Assembly (NCBI GenBank): GCA_964585895.1
Contig: CAZPFP010000001.1
Span: 1-45,095, forward strand
Origin: CAZPFP01 sp964585895
GTDB lineage: Bacteria > Patescibacteriota > Microgenomatia > PFEM01 > JAHIFH01
Direction of reading: 5' to 3'
DNA length: 45,095 nucleotides
Of this stretch, positions 22,359 to 30,904 are shown piece by piece. Made by a program: the position numbers and the translations under genes. Position 1 is the stretch's first letter. Every line of letters starts with the position of its first letter. The notes below the pieces were generated by a model. It saw only the letters and a list, made by a program, of their open reading frames with translations, was not told the origin of the DNA and made no database searches.

Positions 22359-22408
22359 GAACCTCCCGAAATTTCGGGAGAACCTTGTTTCTCATTAACA
22401 CTCGAAAT
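22356..22408 (+). repeat. R1 repeat unit ending at the yidC start codon
   Basis: TAAGAACC, an 18-base perfect palindrome CTCCCGAAATTTCGGGAG (22363-22380), AACCTTGTTTCTC, then ACTCGAAATG, whose ATG is the yidC start. Compared with the copy before rplY, the palindrome differs by a paired change that keeps the stem. Confidence 0.8.
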
Positions 22409-23219
22409 GAAAGAAATTTGGCAATTACTTTTATACCAGCCGCTAGTTAACGCCCTGATTTTTCTTTATCAGGTGCTTTTCCATAATTTTGGTTTGGCGA
22501 TTATTGTTTTGACGGTGGCGATTCGACTTTTACTCCTTCCTTTGACTCGTACCTCAATGAAAGCCACCAACAAGATGAGAGAATTAGCGCCTGAATTAGA
22601 AAAGTTAAAAAAGAAATATGGTAAAGATAAACAGGCCTATTCTAAAGCCCAAATGGAACTTTACAAACAACATGGGGCTAATCCCGCTGCCGGTTGTTTT
22701 CCTCAAATCGTTCAATTGATTGTTTTAATTGCTCTTTATCAAGCTTTTATTCAAGTTTTACGAGTTGATGGTGATGTTATTCAGAAATTAAATGAGGTGC
22801 TTTATCCCCAACTTCAATTAGCCCCTGAAACAATAATCAATACTAAGTTTTTGTACTTGGACTTAGGTAAACCTGATGTTTTCCCGATTCCTGGTTTGCC
22901 AGTTCCTTTGCCTGGACTCTTTTTACTCGCCGCCGCTTTGGTCCAATTAATCTCTTCAAAAATGATGATGCCGGCGATAGCCGCTGCTAAGAAAAAAGCG
23001 GCCAAGACTCCGGGTAAGGCTGACGATATGGCAACCTCGATGCAGTCACAAATGACCTATCTTTTTCCTCTAATGACGATTCTCATTGGCTATTCTTTTC
23101 CCTCAGGTTTGGTGTTGTATTGGTTTATTTTTTCTTTTTTAATGGCAATTCAGCAATATTTCATTGGTGGTTGGGGTGGACTTGAACCATGGCTAATAAA
23201 ACTGAAACTCAAAAAGTAG
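22407..23219 (+). CDS. yidC: Membrane protein insertase YidC/Oxa1 family
   Basis: 270 residues, the short form without the large periplasmic domain of proteobacterial YidC. It has five or so helices, the hydrophilic-groove arginine in AIRLLLLPLTRTSM, a cytoplasmic coiled hairpin (ELAPELEKLKKKYGKDK), the block NPAAGCFPQIVQLIVL, and FPSGLVLYWF near the end. It inserts membrane proteins with or without Sec. It overlaps khpB by 31 bases. Confidence 0.95.
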   Translation: MKEIWQLLLYQPLVNALIFLYQVLFHNFGLAIIVLTVAIRLLLLPLTRTSMKATNKMRELAPELEKLKKKYGKDKQAYSKAQMELYKQHGANPAAGCFPQIVQLIVLIALYQAFIQVLRVDGDVIQKLNEVLYPQLQLAPETIINTKFLYLDLGKPDVFPIPGLPVPLPGLFLLAAALVQLISSKMMMPAIAAAKKKAAKTPGKADDMATSMQSQMTYLFPLMTILIGYSFPSGLVLYWFIFSFLMAIQQYFIGGWGGLEPWLIKLKLKK

Positions 23220-23656
23220 CTAAAATCAAGAAAGTTGTCAAAGAACTTCTTGGACAACTTGAAGTAAAGGCAAAAATAGAAATCACTCTAGAAGAGGATA
23301 TCTATCAAATTCAATTAGAAACTGATGATCCTGGTATTCTTATTGGCTATCATGGCGAGTCTTTAGGCGCTTTTCAAAGAATAGTGGCGATGATTATTTA
23401 TCGTCAAACTGGAGAATGGTTAAGAGTGGTTGTTAATGTCGGCGACTATCGTCAGCGCCGTCAAGAGGTTTTGGAAAAGATGGCTTTGATTGCTGCCCAA
23501 AAAACTCGTTTTTCCAAAAAAGCCCAGTCTTTATCGCCGATGCCTTCCGCCGAAAGAAGAATCATTCACCTGACTTTATCAGAGGAGACTGATATTGAAA
23601 CTGTTTCTGAAGGAGAGGGTAGAAATCGGTACGTCGTTGTTCGTCCCAAAGAGTAA
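23189..23656 (+). CDS. khpB: RNA-binding protein KhpB/Jag (KH-R3H)
   Basis: 155 residues: a KH domain with the GxxG loop in LIGYHGESLGAFQ, then an R3H domain with SAERRIIHLTL. The N-terminal Jag domain of longer homologues is reduced to about 25 basic residues. KhpB forms an RNA chaperone with KhpA in Gram-positive bacteria and influences cell elongation. Its place after yidC is conserved across phyla. Confidence 0.92.
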   Translation: MANKTETQKVAKIKKVVKELLGQLEVKAKIEITLEEDIYQIQLETDDPGILIGYHGESLGAFQRIVAMIIYRQTGEWLRVVVNVGDYRQRRQEVLEKMALIAAQKTRFSKKAQSLSPMPSAERRIIHLTLSEETDIETVSEGEGRNRYVVVRPKE

Positions 23657-23660
23657 ACTG

Positions 23661-24881
23661 ATGAAACTTCATCGCCAATTATTTTGGCTGCTCATTTTAC
23701 TGTTGCCCGTTCAACTTGGTCGTCACTTTTGGTTTGAATGGACTCAAGTCTTGGGTCTGCCAATTGACTATTTATCCCCGACTGTTTATTTAACGGATTT
23801 CTTGGTTGTAGCGGTTTTGTTTTTTTGGTGGTGGGATATCAAGAGGCGATTGACGATTGATGATTTTCGATTGGTATCCCAAAAATACTGGTGGGTTGGG
23901 GCGGTTCTTTTCTATTTGTTAATTACTTCACTGTTGGCTCAAAATTCCGGTGTTGCTCTTTACAAATTTGTCAAAATCATTGAGTTCACTCTCCTGGGAT
24001 TTTATATTGCCAAGAATAACTATCCACTCTCCGCTTTACGCTTCCCGCTATCTTTAGCTGTCGCTTATTCTTCCTTATTTGCCATTTTTCAATTTATCAA
24101 GCAGGCTTCTCTTGGCGGAATTTTTTGGTGGTTGGGAGAAAGAAATTTTAATCTGATTACTCCGGGAATTGCCAAGGCAATTATTAGCGGTCGATTAGTC
24201 CTCCGTCCCTACGCCACTTTTCCCCACCCCAATGTTTTAGCGGGATTTCTTCTTGTCGCTATTTTTTTGCTCTTCAGGAAACGCGGAATTTATTCGATAT
24301 TAATATTCATTTTAGCTCTAATAGGGTTGGTTCTTTCTTTTTCTCGCACCGCCTGGTTGGTAGGGTTGATAGTTGGTTTTCTAGCTCTTTTGAGACACTT
24401 TGGCGGTGGAGGAAAGAGAAAATATCTCCGAGTCGGAGCGGTTTTACTAGTGTTGTTAATCGCCATTGGGGTATTTTTTTCTTTTGCCAAAAACCTCTCG
24501 GGTCAAGAAGCTCTTAGCCAACGCTTTTCTTTAGCCCAGATTGCCATTAAGATGATTAAAACCAATCCTTTAACAGGAGTAGGGCTTAATAATTTTATTC
24601 CCCAATTGCCTAATTATTGGCAACAGTTTGGGATGACCTATTGGCTCCAGCCAGTTCATAACATTTATTTGTTGGTAACAACAGAGATAGGTCTGGTAGG
24701 ATTGTTGATATTCTTATGGCTTTTAATTTTAACTTTTAAGAAATTATTGATTGCTAATCGCTGGCCTTTGATTGTTGCCCTGAGTGTTATTCTCGCCCTT
24801 GGTTTTTTTGACCATTATTGGCTGACTCTTCAACAATCCCAGCTTTTATTAACGGTTGTTTTTGGTTTATCATGGAGATGA
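23661..24881 (+). CDS. O-antigen ligase/Wzy-like polytopic membrane protein
   Basis: 406 residues with about ten to twelve helices. PHPNVLAGFLLVAIFLLF and NPLTGVGLNNFIPQLPNYW are the typical blocks of the O-antigen ligase/polymerase family (Wzy_C), the latter in the large external loop. Such enzymes join or polymerise undecaprenyl-linked sugars. The ATG at 23661 is chosen over a start inside khpB. The stop overlaps the flippase start (ATGA), so both act together in surface polysaccharide export. Confidence 0.82.
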   Translation: MKLHRQLFWLLILLLPVQLGRHFWFEWTQVLGLPIDYLSPTVYLTDFLVVAVLFFWWWDIKRRLTIDDFRLVSQKYWWVGAVLFYLLITSLLAQNSGVALYKFVKIIEFTLLGFYIAKNNYPLSALRFPLSLAVAYSSLFAIFQFIKQASLGGIFWWLGERNFNLITPGIAKAIISGRLVLRPYATFPHPNVLAGFLLVAIFLLFRKRGIYSILIFILALIGLVLSFSRTAWLVGLIVGFLALLRHFGGGGKRKYLRVGAVLLVLLIAIGVFFSFAKNLSGQEALSQRFSLAQIAIKMIKTNPLTGVGLNNFIPQLPNYWQQFGMTYWLQPVHNIYLLVTTEIGLVGLLIFLWLLILTFKKLLIANRWPLIVALSVILALGFFDHYWLTLQQSQLLLTVVFGLSWR

Positions 24882-26200
24882 TGAACCTTTCTCAAAAAGT
24901 TGCCTTTAACACGATTGTTCAAATTGCTACCAAGGTGATTACCGTTATCTTTGGTTTATTGGTAACCATTCTTTTAACCAATTATCTTGGTCCCGAGGGT
25001 TTTGGCAATTACATGTACGTTATTGCTCTAGTGATTATCTTCGGCGCCTTTGCTGATTGGGGGACGGGAACAATTGGCGTCAGGGAAGCAGTTAAAAGAA
25101 AGGAACAAAGCAGAGCTTTATCTAATATTTTTCTAGTCAGGATGGCTTTTTCTTTAATTGCCGCTTTAATGATGGCTCTTGTAGCGATGGTCATTCCTCT
25201 CCAGACAACTCATCCTTTGCTAATTCGAAAAGCCATCATGCTCGGTTCTTTAATTTTAGCCCTTAACACTATTAAAACTTCTCTGTTAGTTATTTTCCAG
25301 ACCAAACTCCAACTCCAAAAACAAAGTGTCGTTGATATTACCATTAGTATTCTTATTTTTTTAATTACTTTATTCTTGGTCTGGCAGCGCCTTGGACTTA
25401 TTTCTCTGGTAGGAGCGGTTATCTTGGCTAATTTAGTGGGGATTGTGATTAGTTTCTATTTAGCGGCGCGAACGATTAAATTTGATTGGCGACTTGACAA
25501 ACAGTTTATTAAAAAGTTATTAGTTGAGTCTTTTCCGATGGGAGCGATCCTCTTGATTTTTACCATTGATAATAAAATTGACACGGTGATGTTAGGCTCT
25601 CTTAAAGGTAGCGGGGCGGTGGGGATTTATGCGGTGGCTTATCGGATTTATGATGTCTTAATTTTGGGTGCCGCTTATTTCATGATGGCTCTTTTACCTG
25701 TCCTTTCTCGTTATTCGGATTTGACTAAATGGAGAACTAAATTAAAGCGGATTTATCAAAAGTCATTTGATTTTATCTTCTTCATGGGACTAACGGCGGT
25801 GGTTGGCGTTTGGTTGTTTGCTCCTTCGGCGGTGAAATTAATCACTCAAAGACGCTTATTAGAGTTTGCTGATTCCATTCTTGTTTTGAGACTATTGGGA
25901 ATAGCCCTTTTTCTAGCTTATCTTAATCACTTGACCGGTTACACCATTGTTGCTTTAGGGAAACAGCGTCGTTATCTCTTTATTGCTTTAGGAGCTCTGG
26001 TTTTTAATGTGTTTGCTAATGCCTTAGTGATTCCCCAATTCTCTTACTATGGGGCTGCCGTAGTGACCATTTTTACCGAAAGTTTACTTTTAGTTATTAC
26101 GACTGTTTTTGTTTTCCGTTTATTGGGATTTATTCCCTCACCTTTCCGATTTCCCAAAACAATATTTGAATTTTTGAGAAATAAAGGTAAAATTTTCTGA
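24878..26200 (+). CDS. Wzx-like polysaccharide flippase
   Basis: About 440 residues and roughly 12-14 helices, starting with NLSQKVAFNTIVQIATKVI and containing TNYLGPEGFGNYMYVIAL, typical of the polysaccharide biosynthesis/MATE-like flippases. They move lipid-linked oligosaccharides across the membrane. The ATG at 24878 overlaps the ligase stop; ATG 24881 is equally possible. With the preceding gene it forms a two-gene export module. Confidence 0.85.
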   Translation: MMNLSQKVAFNTIVQIATKVITVIFGLLVTILLTNYLGPEGFGNYMYVIALVIIFGAFADWGTGTIGVREAVKRKEQSRALSNIFLVRMAFSLIAALMMALVAMVIPLQTTHPLLIRKAIMLGSLILALNTIKTSLLVIFQTKLQLQKQSVVDITISILIFLITLFLVWQRLGLISLVGAVILANLVGIVISFYLAARTIKFDWRLDKQFIKKLLVESFPMGAILLIFTIDNKIDTVMLGSLKGSGAVGIYAVAYRIYDVLILGAAYFMMALLPVLSRYSDLTKWRTKLKRIYQKSFDFIFFMGLTAVVGVWLFAPSAVKLITQRRLLEFADSILVLRLLGIALFLAYLNHLTGYTIVALGKQRRYLFIALGALVFNVFANALVIPQFSYYGAAVVTIFTESLLLVITTVFVFRLLGFIPSPFRFPKTIFEFLRNKGKIF

Positions 26201-26201
26201 C

Positions 26202-26639
26202 ATGGCAGAACAACTGGTGATTTTCACTGATGGCGGCGCCCGAGGAAATCCTGGACCAGCAGCGACTGGCTTTGTTATTAAAGATTCGACAGGAAAAATT
26301 ATTCATCGACAAGGAAAATATATTGGCAGGACAACTAACAATGTGGCTGAATACCAAGCGGTGATTGAAGCTCTTGGTTGGTTAGCTGCTCATCCTAGGT
26401 TGCCAATTACTAAACTTCAATTCTTTCTTGATTCCAAATTAGTGGTTAATCAACTCAATGGACTTTTCAAAGTTAAAGAAATCAAAATGAGAAATTTGGT
26501 TGTCAAAGTTCGCCAATTGGAAAGAGAAATAGGGGGCAATGTTTCTTATCAAGCAATTCCTCGGGAAAAAAATTCTTTGGCTGACAGCTTGGTCAACCAA
26601 ACTCTCGACAAAAGTCGGGAACAACATAACCCCGAATAA
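26202..26639 (+). CDS. rnhA: Ribonuclease HI family protein
   Basis: 145 residues. The four metal-binding acids are present: Asp10 (FTDGGARGNPG), Glu50 (NNVAEYQAV), Asp77 (FFLDSKLVVNQ) and Asp128 (NSLADSLVNQ). It degrades the RNA of RNA-DNA hybrids such as primers. It starts one base after the flippase stop. The sequence is of the bacterial/archaeal type lacking the basic protrusion of E. coli RNase HI. Confidence 0.92.
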   Translation: MAEQLVIFTDGGARGNPGPAATGFVIKDSTGKIIHRQGKYIGRTTNNVAEYQAVIEALGWLAAHPRLPITKLQFFLDSKLVVNQLNGLFKVKEIKMRNLVVKVRQLEREIGGNVSYQAIPREKNSLADSLVNQTLDKSREQHNPE

Positions 26640-26662
26640 AGTGATACTCTAAAAAGAGATAC

Positions 26663-26679
26663 TTTAAATCACTAAAGTG
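26663..26679 (+). repeat. 17-base repeat, copy 2
   Basis: Exact copy of the TTTAAATCACTAAAGTG at 2829-2845, here upstream of the SDR-DUF4012 promoter. It sits within a slightly longer inverted repeat, ACTTTA-AATCAC-TAAAGT. Confidence 0.45.
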
Positions 26680-26741
26680 GTCTTTCAATTAGTTTGTACT
26701 CTTTCACGTGTCGGACTATAACTTTTCTTATGGGTTTTTTG

Positions 26742-26770
26742 TTGAACGAAAAGCAATTTTAGATTATGAT
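26742..26770 (+). promoter_or_regulatory. Promoter of the SDR-DUF4012 gene
   Basis: TTGAAC (26742-26747), 17 bases, TATGAT (26765-26770). The ATG at 26789 is 18 bases on; an upstream GTG at 26708 lies before the promoter and is rejected as the start. Confidence 0.6.
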
Positions 26771-26788
26771 GACATTAATCATTGTCAT

Positions 26789-29686
26789 ATGAGCCAAAAA
26801 CTTTTTCATCAATCTAATGACAATCAAGTTAAGCCGTTAATATTGGTTGCTGGTGGTGCTGGTTTTATTGGTTCTTTTCTTTGTGAGTTGCTTCTTCAAC
26901 AAAATTGTCGAGTTGTTTGCTTAGACAGCTTAACTACCGGGACTAAAAAAAATCTAAAGAGTTGTTTAACTAATCCCGACCTTCTTTTTGTTAAACAAAA
27001 CCTTACTCGACCTCTTGGTCCGGAAGTTGGTGAACCGGATTATATCTTTCATCTAGCTGGACTAGAGGCATATATCTCTGGAACTGATCTTTCCTTAGAA
27101 ACCCTTTTAGTCAATGTGTCCGGAACCATCAATCTTTTAAAATTAGCGGAAAAGACCGGTGCCAAGTTTTTACTTGGTTCCAGTTCTCGTGTTTTTCAAG
27201 CCAGAATTTCTTCTCAACAATTAGTCGACTATTTTGGCAAGGGAGCGACTGCTGAAACAGCCAGTTTTGCTGAAGCCAAAAGATCAGCTGAAGCTTTAAC
27301 TACTGAGTATATAGAGAAGAACACAATCAACGCTCGGATTGTTCGCCTTAGTTGGGTTTACGGTCCGAGGATGGATTTAAGAACTGGAGGAATTCTGTCG
27401 CAAATGGTTAAACAAACAATTGAGGGTGGTCCAATGACCATTCCCGGAGATGGTTCACAGCAGATTCAGCCGACTTTTGTCAGTGATGTTGTTTATGGTC
27501 TTTCTAAGGCAATGTTTAGTCCCGGGACGGCGGGAAAAATTTATAGTCTCACCAATCCTCAAGAGAAAACGGTTTTATCAATTGCCTATCGCTTACAAGG
27601 ACTCATTGGTCAAGATTTGAAAATAGAATATATTGCCAAAGAAGCCTTGCCTATTTTTGAGTCTAGTATAGAATTAACCAGTCAGGATAACTTAGATTGG
27701 CAACCGAAAGTCGGACTTGATGATGGCTTAAAACAAACTCTTGATTTTTTTCAAAGACGAGTTAAAAAAGCGGTAAAAAGTGAACCGGACGTTAGTAAAG
27801 AAAAGAGAGTTGAGGAAATAGAGACTAAAAAGAGAAGGAAACAGTTGCTTACTGGTCAAAAAAAACGTCTTCTTGGTTTAGCCTTAGTGCTTTTCTTAAT
27901 TCTTCTTTATCTTCCCGGTTCCCTGGCTTTTAATACTTTGTTGGGAATCAAAAACCTCCATTCGGCTTACCAAAACACTGTCTCCGGTAACTTTATTAAA
28001 ACGATCAGTTTGGCAAAATTATCGGAGGGTAGTTTTAGTCGGGCCCAAAGGAATTTGCAGTCACTCGGACCGGTTTTTAATCTCTCTGGTCAAAATCAAT
28101 TTGGAAATAAAATAGAAACTTATTTAACGATTGGTTTACAAACTGGCAGGGGATTAGAGAAATTAGGTGAGACAGCAGAGAATATTAGCCAGATTAGCCG
28201 GGCTGTTTTTCAAGATGAGTCAGCCGACATTGAACAGCTGACTTCAGAAACTAGTACTGACCTTAGTTCTGTTTACCAGGAATTTTCTTATCTTGAGGGT
28301 CAACTAAAATTCAAACCCGAGGTTCGTCAATTTTTAACTAGGTTTGACAGTCAAGTAATAAAGAACTTAACAAACATTAGAGAAATGCTCTTACAGGCAA
28401 AGGCGGGTATCCATCTTTTGCCAGATTTGGCCGGAGTTTATGGAAAAAGGACTTATCTGATTCTTTTTCAGAATAATATGGAGCTGCGGCCAACTGGGGG
28501 TTTTATTGGCTCTTTTGCTTTAGTCACTTTCGAAGAAGGAAAATTGATTGATTTCCAAGTTTCTGATGTTTATTCGGCTGACGGGCAGTTAAAAGGACAC
28601 GTTGAGCCGCCAGAGCCGATCCGTCGCCATCTTGGTGAAGCGGGTTGGTATTTGCGTGACTCTAATTTTAGTCCTGATTTTCTTGTTTCTGCTTTGCGGG
28701 CGAGTTGGTTTTTAGAAAAAGAAACCGGTAGAAGAGTCGATGGAGTCGTGGGGATTGACTTGTTTTTAGCCCAAAGGATTCTCCGGGCAATAGGGGCGGT
28801 TGAATTGGTTGATTACCAAGAGAAAGTTGATGCCGATAATCTTTTTGAAAGAGCTGAATATTACGCTGAAGTTAATTTCTTTCCGGGCTCAACCCAAAAA
28901 AAGGATTTTCTTGGTGCCCTGGCAAACGCTCTTTTTGAAAAAGTCCGCCAAGCTGATGAGAACCAATGGTTAGCTATTAGTCAAGCCCTTTTTGAGTCGT
29001 TCAATTCTAAGGATTTGCTTATTTCTCTTGATAATCAAGAAGCAGCCAGGATTTTGGCTGATTTGGGCTGGGATGGCAGTTTAAGAAGAGTTAAATGTGA
29101 AGCTGAAGAGGGGGAATGTTTAGTTGATTATTTGATGATTGTTGAATCTAATTTTGGCATTAACAAAGCAAACTATTTTGTTAAGAGGGACTTAACTCAT
29201 CAAGTCAATTTTGATTCAAAGGGAAAAGTAAAAGAAATATTGAGGATTGATTATCATAACCAGAGCCAGTCAGAAATTTTTCCTGCTGGTAGATACAAAA
29301 ACTATTTGCGGATTTTGACGCCATTAGGAACAACTCTTGATAAGGTAGTTATTAATGGCAAGGGAATAGAAAAAGGCAAGATTGATGAAACAGAGATTAG
29401 TGGGAAAGCCGCCTTTGGTTTTTTAATTGAAGTGCCTATCCAAACCAAGAAAACAGTGGAGATTAATTATCAACTGGCTGATAAGTTTGCGGGCGGAGCC
29501 GGTGATCGCTATTTGCTTTATCTCCAAAAACAGCCGGGGATCGAGGATAAGGTGTTTAATTTTTGGTTGGTGCCACCAGCCAAAGCCCAAGTGGTTGCCA
29601 CTCAGCCAAAATCCAGCTTCGCTTCTGGTTTAGTTGTTTTTGCACCTCAATTTAACCAAGACTTGGTTTTTGAAGTTTCTTTCTAG
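26789..29686 (+). CDS. Fusion of a degenerate NAD-dependent epimerase domain with a DUF4012 domain
   Basis: 965 residues. Residues 15-330 are an extended SDR like UDP-glucuronate decarboxylases/epimerases: VAGGAGFIGSF binds the dinucleotide and RLSWVYGPRM and GDGSQQIQPTFVSDVV are family blocks. The catalytic Tyr-x3-Lys reads Phe160-x3-Lys164 (SFAEAKRSAEAL), so the enzyme is probably inactive or altered. A basic linker and one membrane helix (about 362-384) follow. From about residue 550 the external part is DUF4012 (NNMELRPTGGFIGSFALV), a family found near polysaccharide genes in Gram-positives and CPR. It may sense or scaffold nucleotide sugars at the membrane. The start at 26789 fits the promoter at 26742-26770. 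Confidence 0.85.
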   Translation: MSQKLFHQSNDNQVKPLILVAGGAGFIGSFLCELLLQQNCRVVCLDSLTTGTKKNLKSCLTNPDLLFVKQNLTRPLGPEVGEPDYIFHLAGLEAYISGTDLSLETLLVNVSGTINLLKLAEKTGAKFLLGSSSRVFQARISSQQLVDYFGKGATAETASFAEAKRSAEALTTEYIEKNTINARIVRLSWVYGPRMDLRTGGILSQMVKQTIEGGPMTIPGDGSQQIQPTFVSDVVYGLSKAMFSPGTAGKIYSLTNPQEKTVLSIAYRLQGLIGQDLKIEYIAKEALPIFESSIELTSQDNLDWQPKVGLDDGLKQTLDFFQRRVKKAVKSEPDVSKEKRVEEIETKKRRKQLLTGQKKRLLGLALVLFLILLYLPGSLAFNTLLGIKNLHSAYQNTVSGNFIKTISLAKLSEGSFSRAQRNLQSLGPVFNLSGQNQFGNKIETYLTIGLQTGRGLEKLGETAENISQISRAVFQDESADIEQLTSETSTDLSSVYQEFSYLEGQLKFKPEVRQFLTRFDSQVIKNLTNIREMLLQAKAGIHLLPDLAGVYGKRTYLILFQNNMELRPTGGFIGSFALVTFEEGKLIDFQVSDVYSADGQLKGHVEPPEPIRRHLGEAGWYLRDSNFSPDFLVSALRASWFLEKETGRRVDGVVGIDLFLAQRILRAIGAVELVDYQEKVDADNLFERAEYYAEVNFFPGSTQKKDFLGALANALFEKVRQADENQWLAISQALFESFNSKDLLISLDNQEAARILADLGWDGSLRRVKCEAEEGECLVDYLMIVESNFGINKANYFVKRDLTHQVNFDSKGKVKEILRIDYHNQSQSEIFPAGRYKNYLRILTPLGTTLDKVVINGKGIEKGKIDETEISGKAAFGFLIEVPIQTKKTVEINYQLADKFAGGAGDRYLLYLQKQPGIEDKVFNFWLVPPAKAQVVATQPKSSFASGLVVFAPQFNQDLVFEVSF

Positions 29687-29734
29687 TGATAGGATTGCTT
29701 TCTGACTCTTGTTTTCGGGCAGAGAGGATGCTAA

Positions 29735-29838
29735 GATAAGAACCTCTCGAAATTTCGAGAGAACCTTGTTTCTCGCAAGCTCGAAATAAGAACCTGCTTT
29801 TCGAGCAGAACCTTGTTTCTCGTTAGCGCTCGAAATGA
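29735..29838 (+). repeat. R1 repeat, two tandem units before rplY
   Basis: Unit one: TAAGAACC, palindrome CTCTCGAAATTTCGAGAG (29744-29761), AACCTTGTTTCTCG, CTCGAAA. Unit two: TAAGAACC, hairpin CTGCT-TTTCG-AGCAG, AACCTTGTTTCTCG, GCGCTCGAAATG. In unit two TTGTTT and GATAAC (18 bases apart) could act as promoter, five bases before the rplY ATG. Confidence 0.8.
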
Positions 29839-29847
29839 TAACCTAAT

Positions 29848-30606
29848 ATGGCTAAGAAAGAAGAATTAAAACTAACAGCTGAAAAACGGAAGATTCTCGG
29901 GCGGAAAGTTAAGACTTTACGCCGGGAAGGTATTTTGCCGGCTAATATCTACGGTAAGAAAGTTAAATCATTGGCAGTTCAAGCTGATTTGAAAGCATTT
30001 CTTTCCGCTTTTAAAGAAACTGGAGAAACCGGTGTTGTCAAGCTTTTGGTTAAAGGCGAAAAGAAAGTCCGTCCAGTCCTAATTCATAATGTTCAGCTTG
30101 ATCCGGTTTCCAATCAGCCACTTCACGCTGATTTTTATCAAGTTGATTTAAAAACCAAAGTAACTACTGAAGTGCCAATTGAGCTAGTGGGTGAATCACT
30201 AGCGGTTAAGGAAAAGATTGGGATTTTGATTCAACCTCTAACTGAAGTAGAAGTTGAGGCTTTGCCCACCGAACTGCCGGACAAATTGGAATTAGATATT
30301 TCAGGTTTGAAAAAAGTTGATGGTGTGGTTACGGTTGCTGACCTCAAAGTACCAAAAGAGGTCAAAGTATTAACCCTGGAGAAAGAAATTTTAGCTAAGG
30401 TTGAACCTCTGGCTAAAGAAGAGGAAGTCGCTCCGCTTCCAGAAGAAGAGGCGCCAGCTGAAGAGGTTAAGCCGGAAGAGGAAGGGAAGCCTGGAGAGGA
30501 AAAGAAAGCTTCTGAGGAAGCTGAGGCCCCTCTCGGAGAGAAGAAACCAGCCGAAGTAAAACCAACCAAAGAAAAAGGTAAAAAAGAGAAAGTAGAGAAG
30601 AAGTAA
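29848..30606 (+). CDS. rplY: 50S ribosomal protein bL25 (CTC form)
   Basis: 252 residues. The N-terminal L25 domain has GRKVKTLRREGILPANIYGK and the CTC beta domain has DFYQVDLKTKVTTEVPIELVGES. The last 60 residues are a Glu/Pro/Lys-rich tail. bL25 binds 5S rRNA. It stands alone here behind two R1 repeats. Confidence 0.95.
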   Translation: MAKKEELKLTAEKRKILGRKVKTLRREGILPANIYGKKVKSLAVQADLKAFLSAFKETGETGVVKLLVKGEKKVRPVLIHNVQLDPVSNQPLHADFYQVDLKTKVTTEVPIELVGESLAVKEKIGILIQPLTEVEVEALPTELPDKLELDISGLKKVDGVVTVADLKVPKEVKVLTLEKEILAKVEPLAKEEEVAPLPEEEAPAEEVKPEEEGKPGEEKKASEEAEAPLGEKKPAEVKPTKEKGKKEKVEKK

Positions 30607-30607
30607 T

Positions 30608-30826
30608 TTATTGATTTGGGTTGTAACTAAGCCTTCTAAAAACCAGTAACCCTGCTAAAAATAAAGAGCCACCTAAGATAATAAAAAGGAATGTGGGCGT
30701 CGTCATCCCGGAAACTGGCATCCCTGCGGCAGTTGATGTTCCGCTGTCTGTTCCATTTGCCAATATCGTCTGGGGGAAGATAAAAAAGAGAACCAAAGCT
30801 AAAGGGATGGATAATTTTTGTTTCAT
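30608..30826 (-). CDS. Small secreted protein with sortase-like MPVSG signal
   Basis: 72 residues: a signal peptide (KQKLSIPLALVLFFIFP, cleavage near ILA), a 12-residue polar stretch, MPVSG at 36-40, a hydrophobic helix (45-63) and a basic tail (RRLSYNPNQ). This is the layout of an LPxTG-type cell-wall sorting signal with M for L and S for T. After processing only about 15 residues would be displayed. No sortase is in the window. It could instead be a simple two-helix membrane protein. Confidence 0.7.
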   Translation of the reverse strand: MKQKLSIPLALVLFFIFPQTILANGTDSGTSTAAGMPVSGMTTPTFLFIILGGSLFLAGLLVFRRLSYNPNQ

Positions 30827-30832
30827 AAATTC

Positions 30833-30861
30833 ATTTTACGAAGATGATAAGCGGCTGTCAA
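30833..30861 (-). promoter_or_regulatory. Promoter of the MPVSG protein, leaderless type
   Basis: On the minus strand a perfect TTGACA (30856-30861), 17 bases, TAAAAT (30833-30838), six bases to the ATG. It nearly touches the divergent promoter at 30869. Confidence 0.7.
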
Positions 30862-30868
30862 GCCGAGA

Positions 30869-30897
30869 TTGAAATAATTCAGAAAAAAACTTAAACT
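30869..30897 (+). promoter_or_regulatory. Promoter of the cysteine-rich anchored protein, leaderless type
   Basis: TTGAAA (30869-30874), 17 bases, TAAACT (30892-30897), seven bases to the ATG at 30905. The two -35 boxes of this divergent pair are only seven bases apart, so the genes probably compete for or share regulation. Confidence 0.65.
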
Positions 30898-30904
30898 TTA
30901 ATTG

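Noticed and set aside
30231..30569. 112-residue minus-strand frame inside rplY
   Set aside because: Low-complexity shadow of the acidic bL25 tail.
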